Assembly: GCA_002842575.1 (NCBI GenBank)
Contig: PHDJ01000011.1
Location: forward strand, 1 to 64,000
From: Bacteroidetes bacterium HGW-Bacteroidetes-2
Lineage (GTDB): Bacteria > Bacteroidota > Bacteroidia > Flavobacteriales > Flavobacteriaceae
Length of the DNA: 64,000 nt
Reading direction: 5' to 3'
Part shown: positions 22,923 to 33,325 of the stretch, piece by piece
Layout: each line of letters opens with the position of its first letter
How positions within the stretch are numbered: the stretch's first letter is position 1
Program-made: the position numbers and the translations under genes
Notes under the pieces: generated by a model
The model's database searches: none
What the model was told of the DNA's origin: nothing
The model's input: only the letters and a program-made list of their open reading frames with translations

Positions 22923-25097
22923 ATGATTAAAATCACACCAAAATCTCTTCATGATTTAGAATTTCACACTGTAAGAAAACATCTTGCGTCTTTATGCATA
23001 ACCGAAATTGCAAGTGAACGAGCACTAGAAATAGTGCCGTTTTCTACTTTTGAAGATGCGAAAATAGCACTAATAGAAGTCCAAGAATACAAAGCATCCT
23101 TAAATGGGGACAATCGAATTCCTAATCATGGATTTGAAGCTATTTTTAGAGAATTGAAATTGTTACAAGTGGAAAATAGCATGCTGGAAATTTCTTCTTT
23201 TCGAAAGATTTTAGGGGTTACCGAAACTACCTATACCTTACTAAATTTCTTTTCTAAATTTAAGGAATTTTACCTCTCGCTTTATGCAAAATCTTCAGAG
23301 GTACAATATACTAATAGTATAGGCGATGAGATAAAAAGTATTATAGACAAATATGGCGAAATAAAAGACAATGCCACACCCGAATTAGCAAGCATAAGAA
23401 GAGCAATGAACGGGATGAAAGGAAAAATTAATTCATCGTTTTTAGCAGCATTATCAAAATATAATGGGTTGGATTATCTAGATGAAATACGCGAATCTTT
23501 TATAGATAACCGAAGAGTACTTGCGGTAAAAGCTATGTATCGCAAAAAAGTAAAAGGAGCATTAATGGGTACATCAAAAACAGGAAGTATTGTTTTTATT
23601 GAACCCGAAGCCACATTAAACTACTCAAGAGAACTAAACAACCTGCTTTTTGAAGAAAACGAGGAAATTACAAAAATCCTCAAGAAATTAACCAATTATA
23701 TGCGGCCGTTCAGAGAAGTCATAGATACCTATCAGGAATTTTTAATTGCTATAGATATTATTGCCGCAAAAGCAAAATATGCACATCAATTAAACGCAGT
23801 ACTACCTGTACTTACCAAAGAAAGAAATTTGCACTTAATAGATGCATACCACCCAATTTTATACCTCAGTAATCTAAAAAATAAAGAAAAAACCTATCCA
23901 CAAACCATTGAATTAATTTCTGAAAAGCGCATCATTGTTATTTCAGGACCTAACGCTGGAGGAAAGAGTATCACTCTTAAAACCGTTGGTTTGCTTCAGT
24001 TAATGATACAAAGTGGGATGCTTATTCCTGTAAAAGTACAAAGCAAAGTTTGCTTTTTTGATAGAATTTTAACGGATATTGGCGATAATCAATCCATTGA
24101 AAATCATTTAAGCACCTACAGCTATCGTTTGAAAATGATGAATTATTTTCTTAAAAAATGCAATAATAAAACCCTTTTTTTAATAGATGAATTTGGCACC
24201 GGAAGCGACCCTGAATTAGGAGGTGCACTAGCAGAAACTTTTTTAGAAGTATTTTATGAACGCGAAGCCTTTGGCATTATAACCACACATTACACCAATT
24301 TAAAAATGCTTGCTAATGAGTTACCCCACGCTATAAATGGCAATATGATGTTTAATCAAAACACACTAGAACCATTGTATAAGTTACATTTAGGCGAAGC
24401 CGGAAGCTCCTTTACATTTGAGGTAGCTCAAAAAAATGGTATCCCCTACAGTTTGATTAACCGATCAAAAAAGAAAATAGAGCGCAGCAAATTGCGTTTT
24501 GATAAAAGCATAGCTGACCTGCAAAAGGAACGTTCTAAACTTCAGAAAACATCAGAATCCTTAAAAACAGAGGAACAAAAAGCAAAAGTAGAAAGCAAAC
24601 AATTAGAAGAAATAAATCTGAAAATTCAACAAAAACTAGAAAGTTATCAGGAGTTATATGACAGCAACCAGCGATTAATTCATTTAGGAAGAAAAATAGA
24701 TGTCTTGGCGGAAAACTATTTTAATTCTAAACAGAAAAAACAATTATTAGATGAGTTTTTGAAAATTGTGACCATAGAAAATTCAAAAAAAACAATACAA
24801 CCTGTTAAGGAAAAAAAGGCATTAAAAGCCAAAGTAATTCGTGTAGAAAAAGAAGTAGAACAAAAAGTGGCAGTAATACGTGAGAAGAAAATAGAAAAAA
24901 AAGTTTTACAGAAAAGAGAAGTTGAAAACAAACCTAAAGTACAACTAAAAATTGGGGATAAAGTGCGAATGGTTGGTGGTAAAGCTACAGGTACTATTGA
25001 CTCTTTAGAAAAAAATAAAGCCACTGTAAATTATGGTATCTTTACTACCAACCTAAATGTGGATGCCCTTGAATTTGTAGAAAGAAAGAAAAAGTAG
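22923..25097 (+). CDS. mutS2: MutS2-like DNA-binding ATPase
   Basis: A 724-residue protein of the MutS2 family, linked to control of recombination and, in some bacteria, ribosome collision rescue (family knowledge). It has the MutS core and lever helices (about 1-320) and an ABC-type ATPase domain with GPNAGGKS (342-349), LIDEFGTGSDPELGGALAE and THYTNLKML. A long Lys/Glu-rich coiled coil follows (about 510-680), then a KOW-like beta segment (KIGDKVRMVGGKATGTI). The C-terminal Smr endonuclease domain of Bacillus MutS2 is absent. The ATG at 22923 is chosen; upstream in-frame codons overlap ung. Confidence 0.9.
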   Translation: MIKITPKSLHDLEFHTVRKHLASLCITEIASERALEIVPFSTFEDAKIALIEVQEYKASLNGDNRIPNHGFEAIFRELKLLQVENSMLEISSFRKILGVTETTYTLLNFFSKFKEFYLSLYAKSSEVQYTNSIGDEIKSIIDKYGEIKDNATPELASIRRAMNGMKGKINSSFLAALSKYNGLDYLDEIRESFIDNRRVLAVKAMYRKKVKGALMGTSKTGSIVFIEPEATLNYSRELNNLLFEENEEITKILKKLTNYMRPFREVIDTYQEFLIAIDIIAAKAKYAHQLNAVLPVLTKERNLHLIDAYHPILYLSNLKNKEKTYPQTIELISEKRIIVISGPNAGGKSITLKTVGLLQLMIQSGMLIPVKVQSKVCFFDRILTDIGDNQSIENHLSTYSYRLKMMNYFLKKCNNKTLFLIDEFGTGSDPELGGALAETFLEVFYEREAFGIITTHYTNLKMLANELPHAINGNMMFNQNTLEPLYKLHLGEAGSSFTFEVAQKNGIPYSLINRSKKKIERSKLRFDKSIADLQKERSKLQKTSESLKTEEQKAKVESKQLEEINLKIQQKLESYQELYDSNQRLIHLGRKIDVLAENYFNSKQKKQLLDEFLKIVTIENSKKTIQPVKEKKALKAKVIRVEKEVEQKVAVIREKKIEKKVLQKREVENKPKVQLKIGDKVRMVGGKATGTIDSLEKNKATVNYGIFTTNLNVDALEFVERKKK

Positions 25098-25101
25098 CAA
25101 G

Positions 25102-25506
25102 ATGAAAGGCGATAAAAAAATAGTTCTTTTTGACGGAGTCTGCAATTTGTGCAACAACTCGGTTACTTTTATTATTAAAAAAGATAAAAAAGACAGATTC
25201 AGATTTGCGGCTTTGCAATCTAAAATAGGCAAAGGATTGGTACAAAAATACCATATCGATATTTCTAAACTAGATTCTATACTTTTAATTGAAGGAGAAA
25301 CTTATTCTTATAAATCTACAGCAGCATTGCATATTGCAAAACATTTAGGCGGGGTTTATTCAATGTTTTATACTTTAATTGTCCTCCCTCCTATTGTTCG
25401 TAATTTTTTTTATGACATTATCGCAAAAAACCGATACAAATGGTTTGGAAAAAAAGAAAGTTGCATGATTCCAACACCTGAATTAAAAGCGAAGTTTTTG
25501 AGATAA
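25102..25506 (+). CDS. DCC family thiol-disulfide oxidoreductase (DUF393)
   Basis: A 134-residue cytoplasmic or membrane-peripheral protein. The defining motif LFDGVCNLCNNSV is at about 9-21 with Cys14 and Cys17, and the family's C-terminal part (RYKWFGKKESCMIPTPEL) is also present. Members are predicted thiol-disulfide oxidoreductases; substrates are unknown. It begins four bases after the mutS2 stop and is probably cotranscribed. Confidence 0.92.
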   Translation: MKGDKKIVLFDGVCNLCNNSVTFIIKKDKKDRFRFAALQSKIGKGLVQKYHIDISKLDSILLIEGETYSYKSTAALHIAKHLGGVYSMFYTLIVLPPIVRNFFYDIIAKNRYKWFGKKESCMIPTPELKAKFLR

Positions 25507-25517
25507 TTTTTATAGGT

Positions 25518-26393
25518 TTATTCAATATTTCCCCTAATAATAAGATCATGACTAGTCGCAAAATTATTGATATACCAATTGCCAAGTGTGCCAGATGCAT
25601 CCCAACATACAATTCTAAATACAACGGTAGTAACAGAAGTTAAATTTTGCAAATCTAGTATGCTACTTAAATTAATTGCAGCTTGGAGATTACCTGCTCC
25701 TGCTGTATTATTTCCCCAACTTATTGCACCTTCTATATCAATAAAGTTAACTCCATCAATGCTATATTGCCAAATTCCAGTAGTTGGTCCAGTTCCAGAT
25801 CTTCGAATGTTATAAGGGTCAATTGATTGTAAGGAAATAGTAGCCCCCAAAACTGGTGTAATAGTAAAAGTGACAAAATTTTCAGCATCAATGGCACTAG
25901 CTTGTTCTGCTATAAGTAAATCAAAACCATTTCCGCCCCAAGCATTTCCAGCTCCTCCACCAGAAGTTGTAATACCGGCTCCTCGTGTTAAACCACCAAC
26001 ATTAACTGAGGCATTAGTTAATGTTGCAGCAAATGGACTCAAACCAAAAGCAGCTAAACCATTCATTTCCCATCCAGCCAAAATTGGAGAAGGACTAATG
26101 CTTTGAGTGAATATTATTTCCCAAATATTCTCCACACCATTGTATATCTGTAATGTTCTATTAATACCATCCATTACATATACTAAAAGCCCATCATCGG
26201 CAGCGGTTACCGGAATTAAATCGCGTTGGGAAATAGTTACTCTTGGAGGCATCAAGCCACCAAAATTAGTACCATTATTTGTACTGCTAATATCTAAAAC
26301 AGATGCGGTACTTGGAGTTGTTGTATTTATACCAACCTGAGAAATGGCAATACTCGAAAAAAGAAAAACAGCTAGTGTTATGAATGCTTTCAT
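25518..26393 (-). CDS. Secreted protein of unknown function
   Basis: A 291-residue exported protein. The signal peptide MKAFITLAVFLFSSIAISQ is followed by VGINTTTPSTASVLDISSTNNG, a start shared by many Flavobacteriaceae surface proteins. A lectin-like or jelly-roll-like beta region follows (Gly/Asn/Thr-rich). No C-terminal sorting domain, lipobox or enzyme motif was recognised. It converges on the DCC gene with 11 bases between stops. Likely a surface or periplasmic protein. Confidence 0.78.
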   Translation of the reverse strand: MKAFITLAVFLFSSIAISQVGINTTTPSTASVLDISSTNNGTNFGGLMPPRVTISQRDLIPVTAADDGLLVYVMDGINRTLQIYNGVENIWEIIFTQSISPSPILAGWEMNGLAAFGLSPFAATLTNASVNVGGLTRGAGITTSGGGAGNAWGGNGFDLLIAEQASAIDAENFVTFTITPVLGATISLQSIDPYNIRRSGTGPTTGIWQYSIDGVNFIDIEGAISWGNNTAGAGNLQAAINLSSILDLQNLTSVTTVVFRIVCWDASGTLGNWYINNFATSHDLIIRGNIE

Positions 26394-26608
26394 TTATGCT
26401 TAATTTAAATTATGCATAAGTCAGTGGTGAAGAGTTGTAAAAAAGGGTCTGTAAATATAAAAATTAGTTTGTTATGTATTGTTTTTTAGTTTAAATTAAA
26501 TATTTAACTTTCTTAAAACCGAAATTTTTTTAAAAAAAAAGTGCATTACATAAAATAGTTTGTAAATTTAGCCACTTAAATATAAATCAAACTAAAACTT
26601 AAAAAAAA

Positions 26609-29527
26609 ATGAAATTAAATTTTTACTTTTTGGCAGTCACGTTGCTTATGGCATTTGGCATCACTGCACAAGAAAACAACCCATTGGGTCCAAACTATGT
26701 TGGAACCATTACCATGCAGCATGTCCCATCAATTGCTTCTCAAACACAATTGTTACCATCGAGAGAAAAAATTATAGGAGATGTAGAAGACGGAAGATCC
26801 TACGGTAACAAAGTTATTATTGGAAAAGATCCACAAGAAGAAGATGACTATTTTGTGAGAAATGCTAACAAACTAGCTCAAACCATTAAAGGAAAAGCAC
26901 CAATATTAGTTTTTGATGGTTATGCTTCCGGCTCACAACCAACAGATCCTGATATGGCTGTAGGTCCAAATCACGTGATTGTTACTTTCAATACCGGTTT
27001 TAAAATTTATGACAAAAATGGCGTTGCATTAACAGGCCAGATTTCACCAAACCCAACCATTTTTCCAAATGGAGGCTGTTGTGATTTAACGGTATCTTAT
27101 GACAATGCTGCTGACCGATGGGTATTAACCTTTTTGGGAAGTGGTGCTCAAATAGCTGTTTCTGATGGACCAGATCCTATAAACGATGGATGGAATAACT
27201 ATAACATTCCACAAATAAATGATTATCAAAAATTGTCTGTTTGGAGTGATGGGTATTACATAACCGACAACACAAACTCCACAAATAGAGTTTGGGCTTT
27301 AGAAAGAGATAAAATGTTATTGGGTCAAACCGCTCAAATATTAGGTTTTAACCTACCCGGTATTGTAACAAGCGGTTTTTACAGTCCACAAGCATTAAAT
27401 GTAACAAACGGCAATATGCCCGCTCCAGGTGGTGCAACCTTTATTTATTTGCAAGATGATGCTTGGGGTGGCGTAGCAAATGACCACATTAAATTGTGGA
27501 ATTTAAATGTAAATTGGGTTACTCCTGGCAGTTCTGTTATGTCTGCTGCTGTGCAAATACCTACTACTCCTTTTATTTCTGTTTTTGATGGAGGAAGTTT
27601 TTCAAATTTAACTCAACCAGGTGGTGGTGCTGCAATAGATGCGCTTCAAGCAACAGTAATGAATCAGGCACAATTTAGAAAATTTGGTACACACAACTCT
27701 GCTGTTTTTAATTTTGTAGTAGATACAGACGCATCAGCTGGTGAATTAGCAGGAATTCGTTGGTTTGAATTGCGTCAAACCGCAGACAATCAACCTTGGA
27801 CGCTTTTTCAAGAAGGAACATATATAGCGCAAGATGGCAAACATGCTTGGCACGGTAGTTTAATGATGGATGCATCTGGAAACATTGGTATGGGATATAC
27901 CTCAATGGCAGGGCCTACAACTCCAAATCCTACTAATTTTAGAGTTAGTTCCTATTATACTGGCCGTTTTGCAAGTGACCCATTGAACACAATGACTATT
28001 TCTGAAGAATTAATTGCTGCTGGTAATGCAAACATTCCAGGCAATAGATATGGTGATTATGACAAAATAGACATTGACCCTTCTGATGATAAAACCTTTT
28101 GGTTTATCAATGAATATATGAATAGTGGTCGTAAAGGGGTTGTTGGAGTATTTAAAATAGCACCCGATTTTAATAATGATATGGGTGTAATTAGTATAGA
28201 TCAACCTAATAATGGTATTCTTACCGCTGCTGAACAAGTGGTTGTAACTGTATTTAATTTTGGTTTAGATACACAAACTAATATTCCTATTAGCTTAGTA
28301 GTTGATGGTGTAACTATAGCAAATGAAGTTGTACCAGGTCCTATAACCTCTGCTTCTTCTGTTCCTTATACTTTTTCTGCTACCGTAAATATGTCCACAC
28401 AAGGACAAACTTATGAAATTGTTGCAGCAACAAACTTGGTAAGTGATGAAGATAACACAAATAACAGCGTAACTAAAAATGTAACACACATTTTTTCAAA
28501 TGATATTGGTGTTGCTTCAATAACAAGTCCTGTTAGTGGTGAAGGTTTAGGAAATGAAACAGTAACTGTCGTAATTGAAAATTTTGGAACTTCAGCAGCT
28601 TCTAACTTTAATGTTTCTTATTCTATAAATGGAGGAACACCAGTAGTTGAAAATGTTCCAGGACCTGTTACTCCAGGGAACACAATCAATTATTCCTTTG
28701 CTGCCTTAGCAAATTTATCTGCACCTGGAACTTATCAATTTTCTGCCAGTACGCTTCTAGCAGGTGATTCTGATGCATCTAACGATACAGCAACTAAAAC
28801 CGTAGTAAATTTGTCTTGCTCTTCTGAAACTGTAACTCCTAACCTTCCTATTGGCCCAGGCCAAGGTGTAATAACAAATTCTATAATCAATTTTACAGAA
28901 GATTTTATTGTAAATGATTTAAATGTAACTATTAATGCAACTCATACTTGGGTTGGGGATATAGATATTAAATTAATAGCACCAGATAATAGTCAAGTAA
29001 TACTTTTTGATAGAAGAGGTGGTAGTGGTGATAATTTAACCAATACTACTTTTGATGACGAAGCTACCACCCCAATTGCAAGTGGAACTCCTCCTTTTAC
29101 AGGATCTTTTCAACCTGAGGGCAATTTATCTGATTTCGACGGTTTAAATTCTGCAGGAAACTGGACTCTTCGTATTACAGACAATGCTGGTGGTGATGGT
29201 GGAACTTTATTAAATTGGACACTACAAATTTGTGGCGACCCAACGCTTACCATTGGAGAAAACTTTGCAGACAATAGCGAGTTGATGATTTTAGACAGAG
29301 GAGATAAAATGTTTAAAGTTTTATTAAATACTACCTCTATGCAAGATAAACTTACCTTTACCGTGCATAATATGTTAGGTCAAAAATTACTCAATAAAGT
29401 ATTGAAAAATGAAAATGGCACAGGATATGAATATGATTTAGATATGTCCTATGCTTCTGCTGGCGTTTACCTTGTTAGAATTGGTAATAGAAAAAATGGT
29501 AGTGTGAAAAGAATTATAGTAAAATAA
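26609..29527 (+). CDS. Type IX-secreted multidomain protein with P-domain and sorting signal
   Basis: A 972-residue exported protein. Signal peptide at 1-20 (ending FGITAQ). The large N-terminal region (about 90-510) contains DPDMAVGPNHVIVTFN and KLSVWSDGYYITDN, beta-propeller-like in character. Two CARDB-type adhesive repeats follow (about 530-630 and 640-730; each begins NDxGVxSI and has a NxxTN/SNDT end). A proprotein-convertase P-domain (about 740-870) contains NLSDFDGLNSAGNWTLRITD. The final 75 residues form a type A T9SS sorting domain with NMLGQKLL and ASAGVYLVRI. Expected on or outside the outer membrane. No protease catalytic triad was seen despite the P-domain. Confidence 0.9.
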   Translation: MKLNFYFLAVTLLMAFGITAQENNPLGPNYVGTITMQHVPSIASQTQLLPSREKIIGDVEDGRSYGNKVIIGKDPQEEDDYFVRNANKLAQTIKGKAPILVFDGYASGSQPTDPDMAVGPNHVIVTFNTGFKIYDKNGVALTGQISPNPTIFPNGGCCDLTVSYDNAADRWVLTFLGSGAQIAVSDGPDPINDGWNNYNIPQINDYQKLSVWSDGYYITDNTNSTNRVWALERDKMLLGQTAQILGFNLPGIVTSGFYSPQALNVTNGNMPAPGGATFIYLQDDAWGGVANDHIKLWNLNVNWVTPGSSVMSAAVQIPTTPFISVFDGGSFSNLTQPGGGAAIDALQATVMNQAQFRKFGTHNSAVFNFVVDTDASAGELAGIRWFELRQTADNQPWTLFQEGTYIAQDGKHAWHGSLMMDASGNIGMGYTSMAGPTTPNPTNFRVSSYYTGRFASDPLNTMTISEELIAAGNANIPGNRYGDYDKIDIDPSDDKTFWFINEYMNSGRKGVVGVFKIAPDFNNDMGVISIDQPNNGILTAAEQVVVTVFNFGLDTQTNIPISLVVDGVTIANEVVPGPITSASSVPYTFSATVNMSTQGQTYEIVAATNLVSDEDNTNNSVTKNVTHIFSNDIGVASITSPVSGEGLGNETVTVVIENFGTSAASNFNVSYSINGGTPVVENVPGPVTPGNTINYSFAALANLSAPGTYQFSASTLLAGDSDASNDTATKTVVNLSCSSETVTPNLPIGPGQGVITNSIINFTEDFIVNDLNVTINATHTWVGDIDIKLIAPDNSQVILFDRRGGSGDNLTNTTFDDEATTPIASGTPPFTGSFQPEGNLSDFDGLNSAGNWTLRITDNAGGDGGTLLNWTLQICGDPTLTIGENFADNSELMILDRGDKMFKVLLNTTSMQDKLTFTVHNMLGQKLLNKVLKNENGTGYEYDLDMSYASAGVYLVRIGNRKNGSVKRIIVK

Positions 29528-29550
29528 TTTATTTTTAATCCTAAATTTTT

Positions 29551-29581
29551 AAAGGCTGTCTTTTTAAGGCAGCCTTTTTTT
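29551..29581 (+). terminator. Rho-independent terminator after the T9SS protein
   Basis: AAAGGCTG (29551-29558) pairs with CAGCCTTT (29570-29577), extendable by two inner pairs, and is followed by a run of seven T. It starts 24 bases after the stop. Confidence 0.8.
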
Positions 29582-29789
29582 GTTTTAAGGAAAGGGTAGA
29601 GAGAAGTTAGAAGTTAGGAATATTTCTAATTATCAAGATTTTTCTTATCGCTTACAGCTGCCTTTGCGGCTCTGTTACTTTGCGTGAAATATATACTTGG
29701 GTTTGGAAAGAAAAAATAGAATAATGAATAATGCGAGTAACAAACGTGGTATTTGAATTTCTGAAGATATTTTTTAAATAAAATTTTTA

Positions 29790-31235
29790 TTATGAATCTA
29801 CACCAAATGTTTTTGAAGGATTGTTAGCTTTAGGATACTTTAACATACTTTCTCCATCTGCAATGATAGCAGATACTGTTGCGTCGCCTGTAACATTCAC
29901 TACAGTTCTAAACATATCTAAAATTCGATCTACGGGAAAAATAATTGCTATCCAAGCCGGATTTAAACCTACAGAATCTAAAACAATAATTAGCATAACT
30001 AAACCAGCACTTGGCACAGCAGCAGAGCCAATGGAAGCTAAAGTAGCAGTAGCAACAACGACTAACTGTTGTCCTAATGTTAAATCAATCATATGCATTT
30101 GTGCCAAAAAAATTACAGCTATAGCTTGATACATACTTGTGCCATCCATATTTACAGTAGCTCCAATTGGAAGAACAAAGCCAGCAATTTTTTTATCAAC
30201 TCCTAAATTATTTTCAACACACTCCATAGTTACAGGTAATGTGGCTGCACTACTAGATGTAGAAAACGCGAGTGCTTGTGCGGGACTCATTGCTTTAAAA
30301 AATCCTTTATAAGGTATTTTTTTTACAAATATTTTTAAAATTAAAGGATAGATTATAAAAATCATTAGTAATAGTCCAAACAATACCGTTAAAGAATACC
30401 AACTCAACCCTTTAAATATTTCCACAACTTTGCCAATGTCATCGCCTGCCATTTTACTTACTACACCTGCTAAAAGAGCAAAAACAAAGAAGGGAGCCGC
30501 TTGCATAACGAAGTCTACCATTTTCAGGAAAACCTCCATGATGCTATCCACAAGCTTTATTACTGGTTTTGCTTTGTCATTTGGTATAAACAATAAGCAA
30601 ATTCCAAAAAATATCGCAAAAAAGATAATTTGCAGCATCAAACCATTATTTGATAAGGAATAAAAAAAATTATCAGGCACAATATCTACAAGTGGTTGTA
30701 AAGGAGTTATTTCCTTTCTTTTTTTTGCAACATCCAGTCTGTCGTTAAGAGAGACTTCTTTGAGCTCGGTTTTTGTTAAATCAGAAATTTTTTGAGCACG
30801 TTGCAAAAAAATAGGATCCTGAAGATAATTTATACCATCTTTCAATTCATATCCTTGCGAAGATGCCCAGATTTCATAACTAATTCTATTATCAATTCGG
30901 CTTTGCTCATCGATAAGTTTTCCGGGTTTAAAGGTGTTTACTAATACTAAACCTAATGATATAGCAGCTACTGTTGTAATTAGATAAATTAAAAGAGTCT
31001 TCCCTCCCATTCTTCCTAAACTAGCTGGATCACCAATATTTGCTACACCGCTGATAATGGAAAATAAAACCAAGGGTACCGCAATTAATTTTAAAAGATT
31101 AATAAAAATGATTCCAAAAGGATCTATCCAATTAATGGTAAAAGCACTCCAACCCAAAGTGCTCGATAAAAGAGCCCAAAGGATTCCGAAAATCATTCCA
31201 ATAATTATTTTCCAATGCAGTGCTATATTTTTCAT
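29790..31235 (-). CDS. Dicarboxylate/amino acid:cation symporter (DAACS)
   Basis: A 481-residue inner-membrane transporter of the glutamate/C4-dicarboxylate family, cotransporting Na+ or H+. Family marks include AFSTSSSAATLPVTMECVE (serine-rich HP1 hairpin), ATVNMDGTSMYQAIAVIF (the NMDGT ion-binding motif), and the VMLIIVLDSVGLNP/DRILDMFRT region. About eight helices and two re-entrant hairpins are expected. The large insert near residues 105-190, with many charged residues, is usual for Bacteroidota members. It begins seven bases after aroC ends and is probably cotranscribed with it; substrate unknown. Confidence 0.92.
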   Translation of the reverse strand: MKNIALHWKIIIGMIFGILWALLSSTLGWSAFTINWIDPFGIIFINLLKLIAVPLVLFSIISGVANIGDPASLGRMGGKTLLIYLITTVAAISLGLVLVNTFKPGKLIDEQSRIDNRISYEIWASSQGYELKDGINYLQDPIFLQRAQKISDLTKTELKEVSLNDRLDVAKKRKEITPLQPLVDIVPDNFFYSLSNNGLMLQIIFFAIFFGICLLFIPNDKAKPVIKLVDSIMEVFLKMVDFVMQAAPFFVFALLAGVVSKMAGDDIGKVVEIFKGLSWYSLTVLFGLLLMIFIIYPLILKIFVKKIPYKGFFKAMSPAQALAFSTSSSAATLPVTMECVENNLGVDKKIAGFVLPIGATVNMDGTSMYQAIAVIFLAQMHMIDLTLGQQLVVVATATLASIGSAAVPSAGLVMLIIVLDSVGLNPAWIAIIFPVDRILDMFRTVVNVTGDATVSAIIADGESMLKYPKANNPSKTFGVDS

Positions 31236-31242
31236 TTGTTTT

Positions 31243-32307
31243 TTATTTTTTTGAAACCTTTTGCAATAAATAATAATCCACTAAAACAAGGGCTGCCATT
31301 GCTTCTACAATAGGTACCGCTCTAGGAACAACACAGGGGTCGTGCCTACCTTTACCTTGAATTTCGGCTTTGTTTCCTTGAGAATCGATAGTGTCTTGTT
31401 TTTGCATAATAGTGGCAACGGGTTTAAAGGCTACTCTAAAGTATATGTCCATTCCATTACTTATTCCTCCTTGAATACCACCACTTAAATTGGTTTTAGT
31501 GGTTCCATCTTCTTGAAAAATATCATTATGCTCACTACCAAGCATTTTTGCTCCACAAAATCCACTACCAAATTCAAACCCCTTCACAGCGTTGATAGAG
31601 AGCATCGCTTTTCCTAGTTCTGCGTGAAGTTTATCAAATACGGGTTCTCCTAAACCAATAGGTACGTTTTGCAAAACACATGTAATAGTACCTCCTACTG
31701 TGTCTCCTTCTTTTTTAATTTTTTTAATAAGAGTTTCCATTTTTTTTGCAGTTGCTAAATCTGGACAACGAACAGCAGTACTTTCTGTTTTGGAAAAGTC
31801 TAATTCTTGGTAGGGTTTATCTATAAATACCTCTCCCACGGAAGATACAAAAGCATTAATTTTTATTTCAGGAAGGAGTTGTTTTGCTATAGCTCCTGCT
31901 ACCACTCGGCAAGCAGTTTCTCTAGCAGAAGACCTTCCGCCACCTCTATAATCGCGAAAACCATATTTTTTGTCATACGTAAAATCGGCATGTGATGGTC
32001 GATAAATATCTTTGTTGTGTGAATAATCTTTAGATTTTTGGTCTGTATTTTTAATCGTAAAACCAATAGGATTTCCAGTGGTTTTTCCTTCAAAAATTCC
32101 ACTTAAAAATACAACCTCATCTTCTTCTTTTCTTTGGGTTACTAGAGCAGATTGACCAGGTTTTCTGCGTTGCATTTCTAATGCGATAGATTCAAAATTA
32201 ACAAAAAGACCCGAAGGACAACCATCAATTATACCACCAATGGCCTGACCATGGGATTCTCCAAAAGTGGTAAGCTTAAAAATGTTTCCAAAAGAATTAC
32301 CCGCCAT
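31243..32307 (-). CDS. aroC: Chorismate synthase
   Basis: A 354-residue FMN-dependent enzyme that makes chorismate from EPSP, the last common step to the aromatic amino acids. All three signatures are visible: [16 protein letters not shown] near residue 17, [18 protein letters not shown] near 125, and [22 protein letters not shown] near 325. I chose the ATG at 32307 (MAGNSFGN), which gives the usual length; an in-frame start at 32325 adds six unlikely residues. A TACATTTG box lies just upstream. Confidence 0.95.
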   Translation of the reverse strand: MAGNSFGNIFKLTTFGESHGQAIGGIIDGCPSGLFVNFESIALEMQRRKPGQSALVTQRKEEDEVVFLSGIFEGKTTGNPIGFTIKNTDQKSKDYSHNKDIYRPSHADFTYDKKYGFRDYRGGGRSSARETACRVVAGAIAKQLLPEIKINAFVSSVGEVFIDKPYQELDFSKTESTAVRCPDLATAKKMETLIKKIKKEGDTVGGTITCVLQNVPIGLGEPVFDKLHAELGKAMLSINAVKGFEFGSGFCGAKMLGSEHNDIFQEDGTTKTNLSGGIQGGISNGMDIYFRVAFKPVATIMQKQDTIDSQGNKAEIQGKGRHDPCVVPRAVPIVEAMAALVLVDYYLLQKVSKK

Positions 32308-32322
32308 AAAATTGGTTTTCAA

Positions 32323-32330
32323 CAAATGTA
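32323..32330 (-). promoter_or_regulatory. -7 box (TACATTTG) before aroC
   Basis: On the minus strand an exact TAnnTTTG match ends 16 bases before the aroC ATG. The short distance leaves a leader of only about 10 bases. No -33 TTTG seen. Confidence 0.4.
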
Positions 32331-32488
32331 AATTTTATAATAGAGATTTAAAAATATTGTATTGCTTAATATAAAATTAAGGTAGATTTATTTGGGTTAA
32401 TGCAATAATAACATTGTCTTAAGTAAGTGATAATCTGTATTTGTTGTCATAGAACTATAAAATATAGTCCTTTGTAAAAACCAAATCA

Positions 32489-33325
32489 ATGTTGAAACGT
32501 AAAGTAGATATAGCTGTAATCTCTGATGTGCATTTAGGCACTTATGGTTGCCGTTCAAAGGAGTTGCTCCAGTATTTGAACAGCATCCATCCAAAAAAAC
32601 TAATATTGAATGGTGATATTATTGATATCTGGCAATTTAGAAAAAGTTATTTCCCTAAAGCACATTTGCAAGTCATCAAAAAAATAATAGCCTTCGCTAC
32701 AAAAGGCACTAAAGTCTATTATATTACTGGAAACCACGATGAAAAACTTCGCAAATTTAGCAACACAAAAATGGGAAATATTCAAATATTAGATAAGTTA
32801 GTGTTGAATCTTGACGGTAAAAAAGCGTGGTTTTTTCATGGGGATGTATTTGATGCTTCTGTGCAACATGCTAAATTTTTTGCTAAATTAGGGGGTTGGG
32901 GATATGATTTTCTTATTTTACTTAATCAGCTGATTAATTGGATTTTATTGAAGATGGGACGAGAAAAATATTCACTTTCAAAAAAAATTAAAGCTAGTGT
33001 AAAACAAGCTGTTAAATTTATAAGCAACTTTGAAAAAACAGCGTCTGATTTAGCTATTGAAAATGAATTTGATTATGTGGTTTGTGGTCATATTCACCAA
33101 CCTCAGATAGAGAAAAAAACCAATACTAAAGGATCGTGTATGTATTTAAATAGTGGCGATTGGGTAGAAAATTTAACGGCATTAGAGTATAACAATGAAT
33201 TATGGAATATTTACGTTCATAACCAAAATGGTTTTAAAAATACCCCATTAAATACGGTATTTGAAGAGGATAATGACGATGTCACTGATCTACTTTCGGC
33301 AATGTTGATGCACCAAAAAATCTAA
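32489..33325 (+). CDS. UDP-2,3-diacylglucosamine diphosphatase-like metallophosphoesterase
   Basis: A 278-residue calcineurin-like phosphoesterase, probably LpxH-like, acting in lipid A synthesis at the inner membrane. The metal-binding motifs are all present: ISDVHLG (Asp13, His15), LNGDIIDIW near 43-51, ITGNHDE near 80-86, and VVCGHIHQP near 203-211. The W/F-rich section FLILLNQLINWILLKMGR in the middle fits the membrane-contacting helices of LpxH. The stop overlaps the end of the convergent FAD oxidoreductase by four bases. LpxH identity rests on overall pattern; a general phosphoesterase is the alternative. Confidence 0.83.
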   Translation: MLKRKVDIAVISDVHLGTYGCRSKELLQYLNSIHPKKLILNGDIIDIWQFRKSYFPKAHLQVIKKIIAFATKGTKVYYITGNHDEKLRKFSNTKMGNIQILDKLVLNLDGKKAWFFHGDVFDASVQHAKFFAKLGGWGYDFLILLNQLINWILLKMGREKYSLSKKIKASVKQAVKFISNFEKTASDLAIENEFDYVVCGHIHQPQIEKKTNTKGSCMYLNSGDWVENLTALEYNNELWNIYVHNQNGFKNTPLNTVFEEDNDDVTDLLSAMLMHQKI

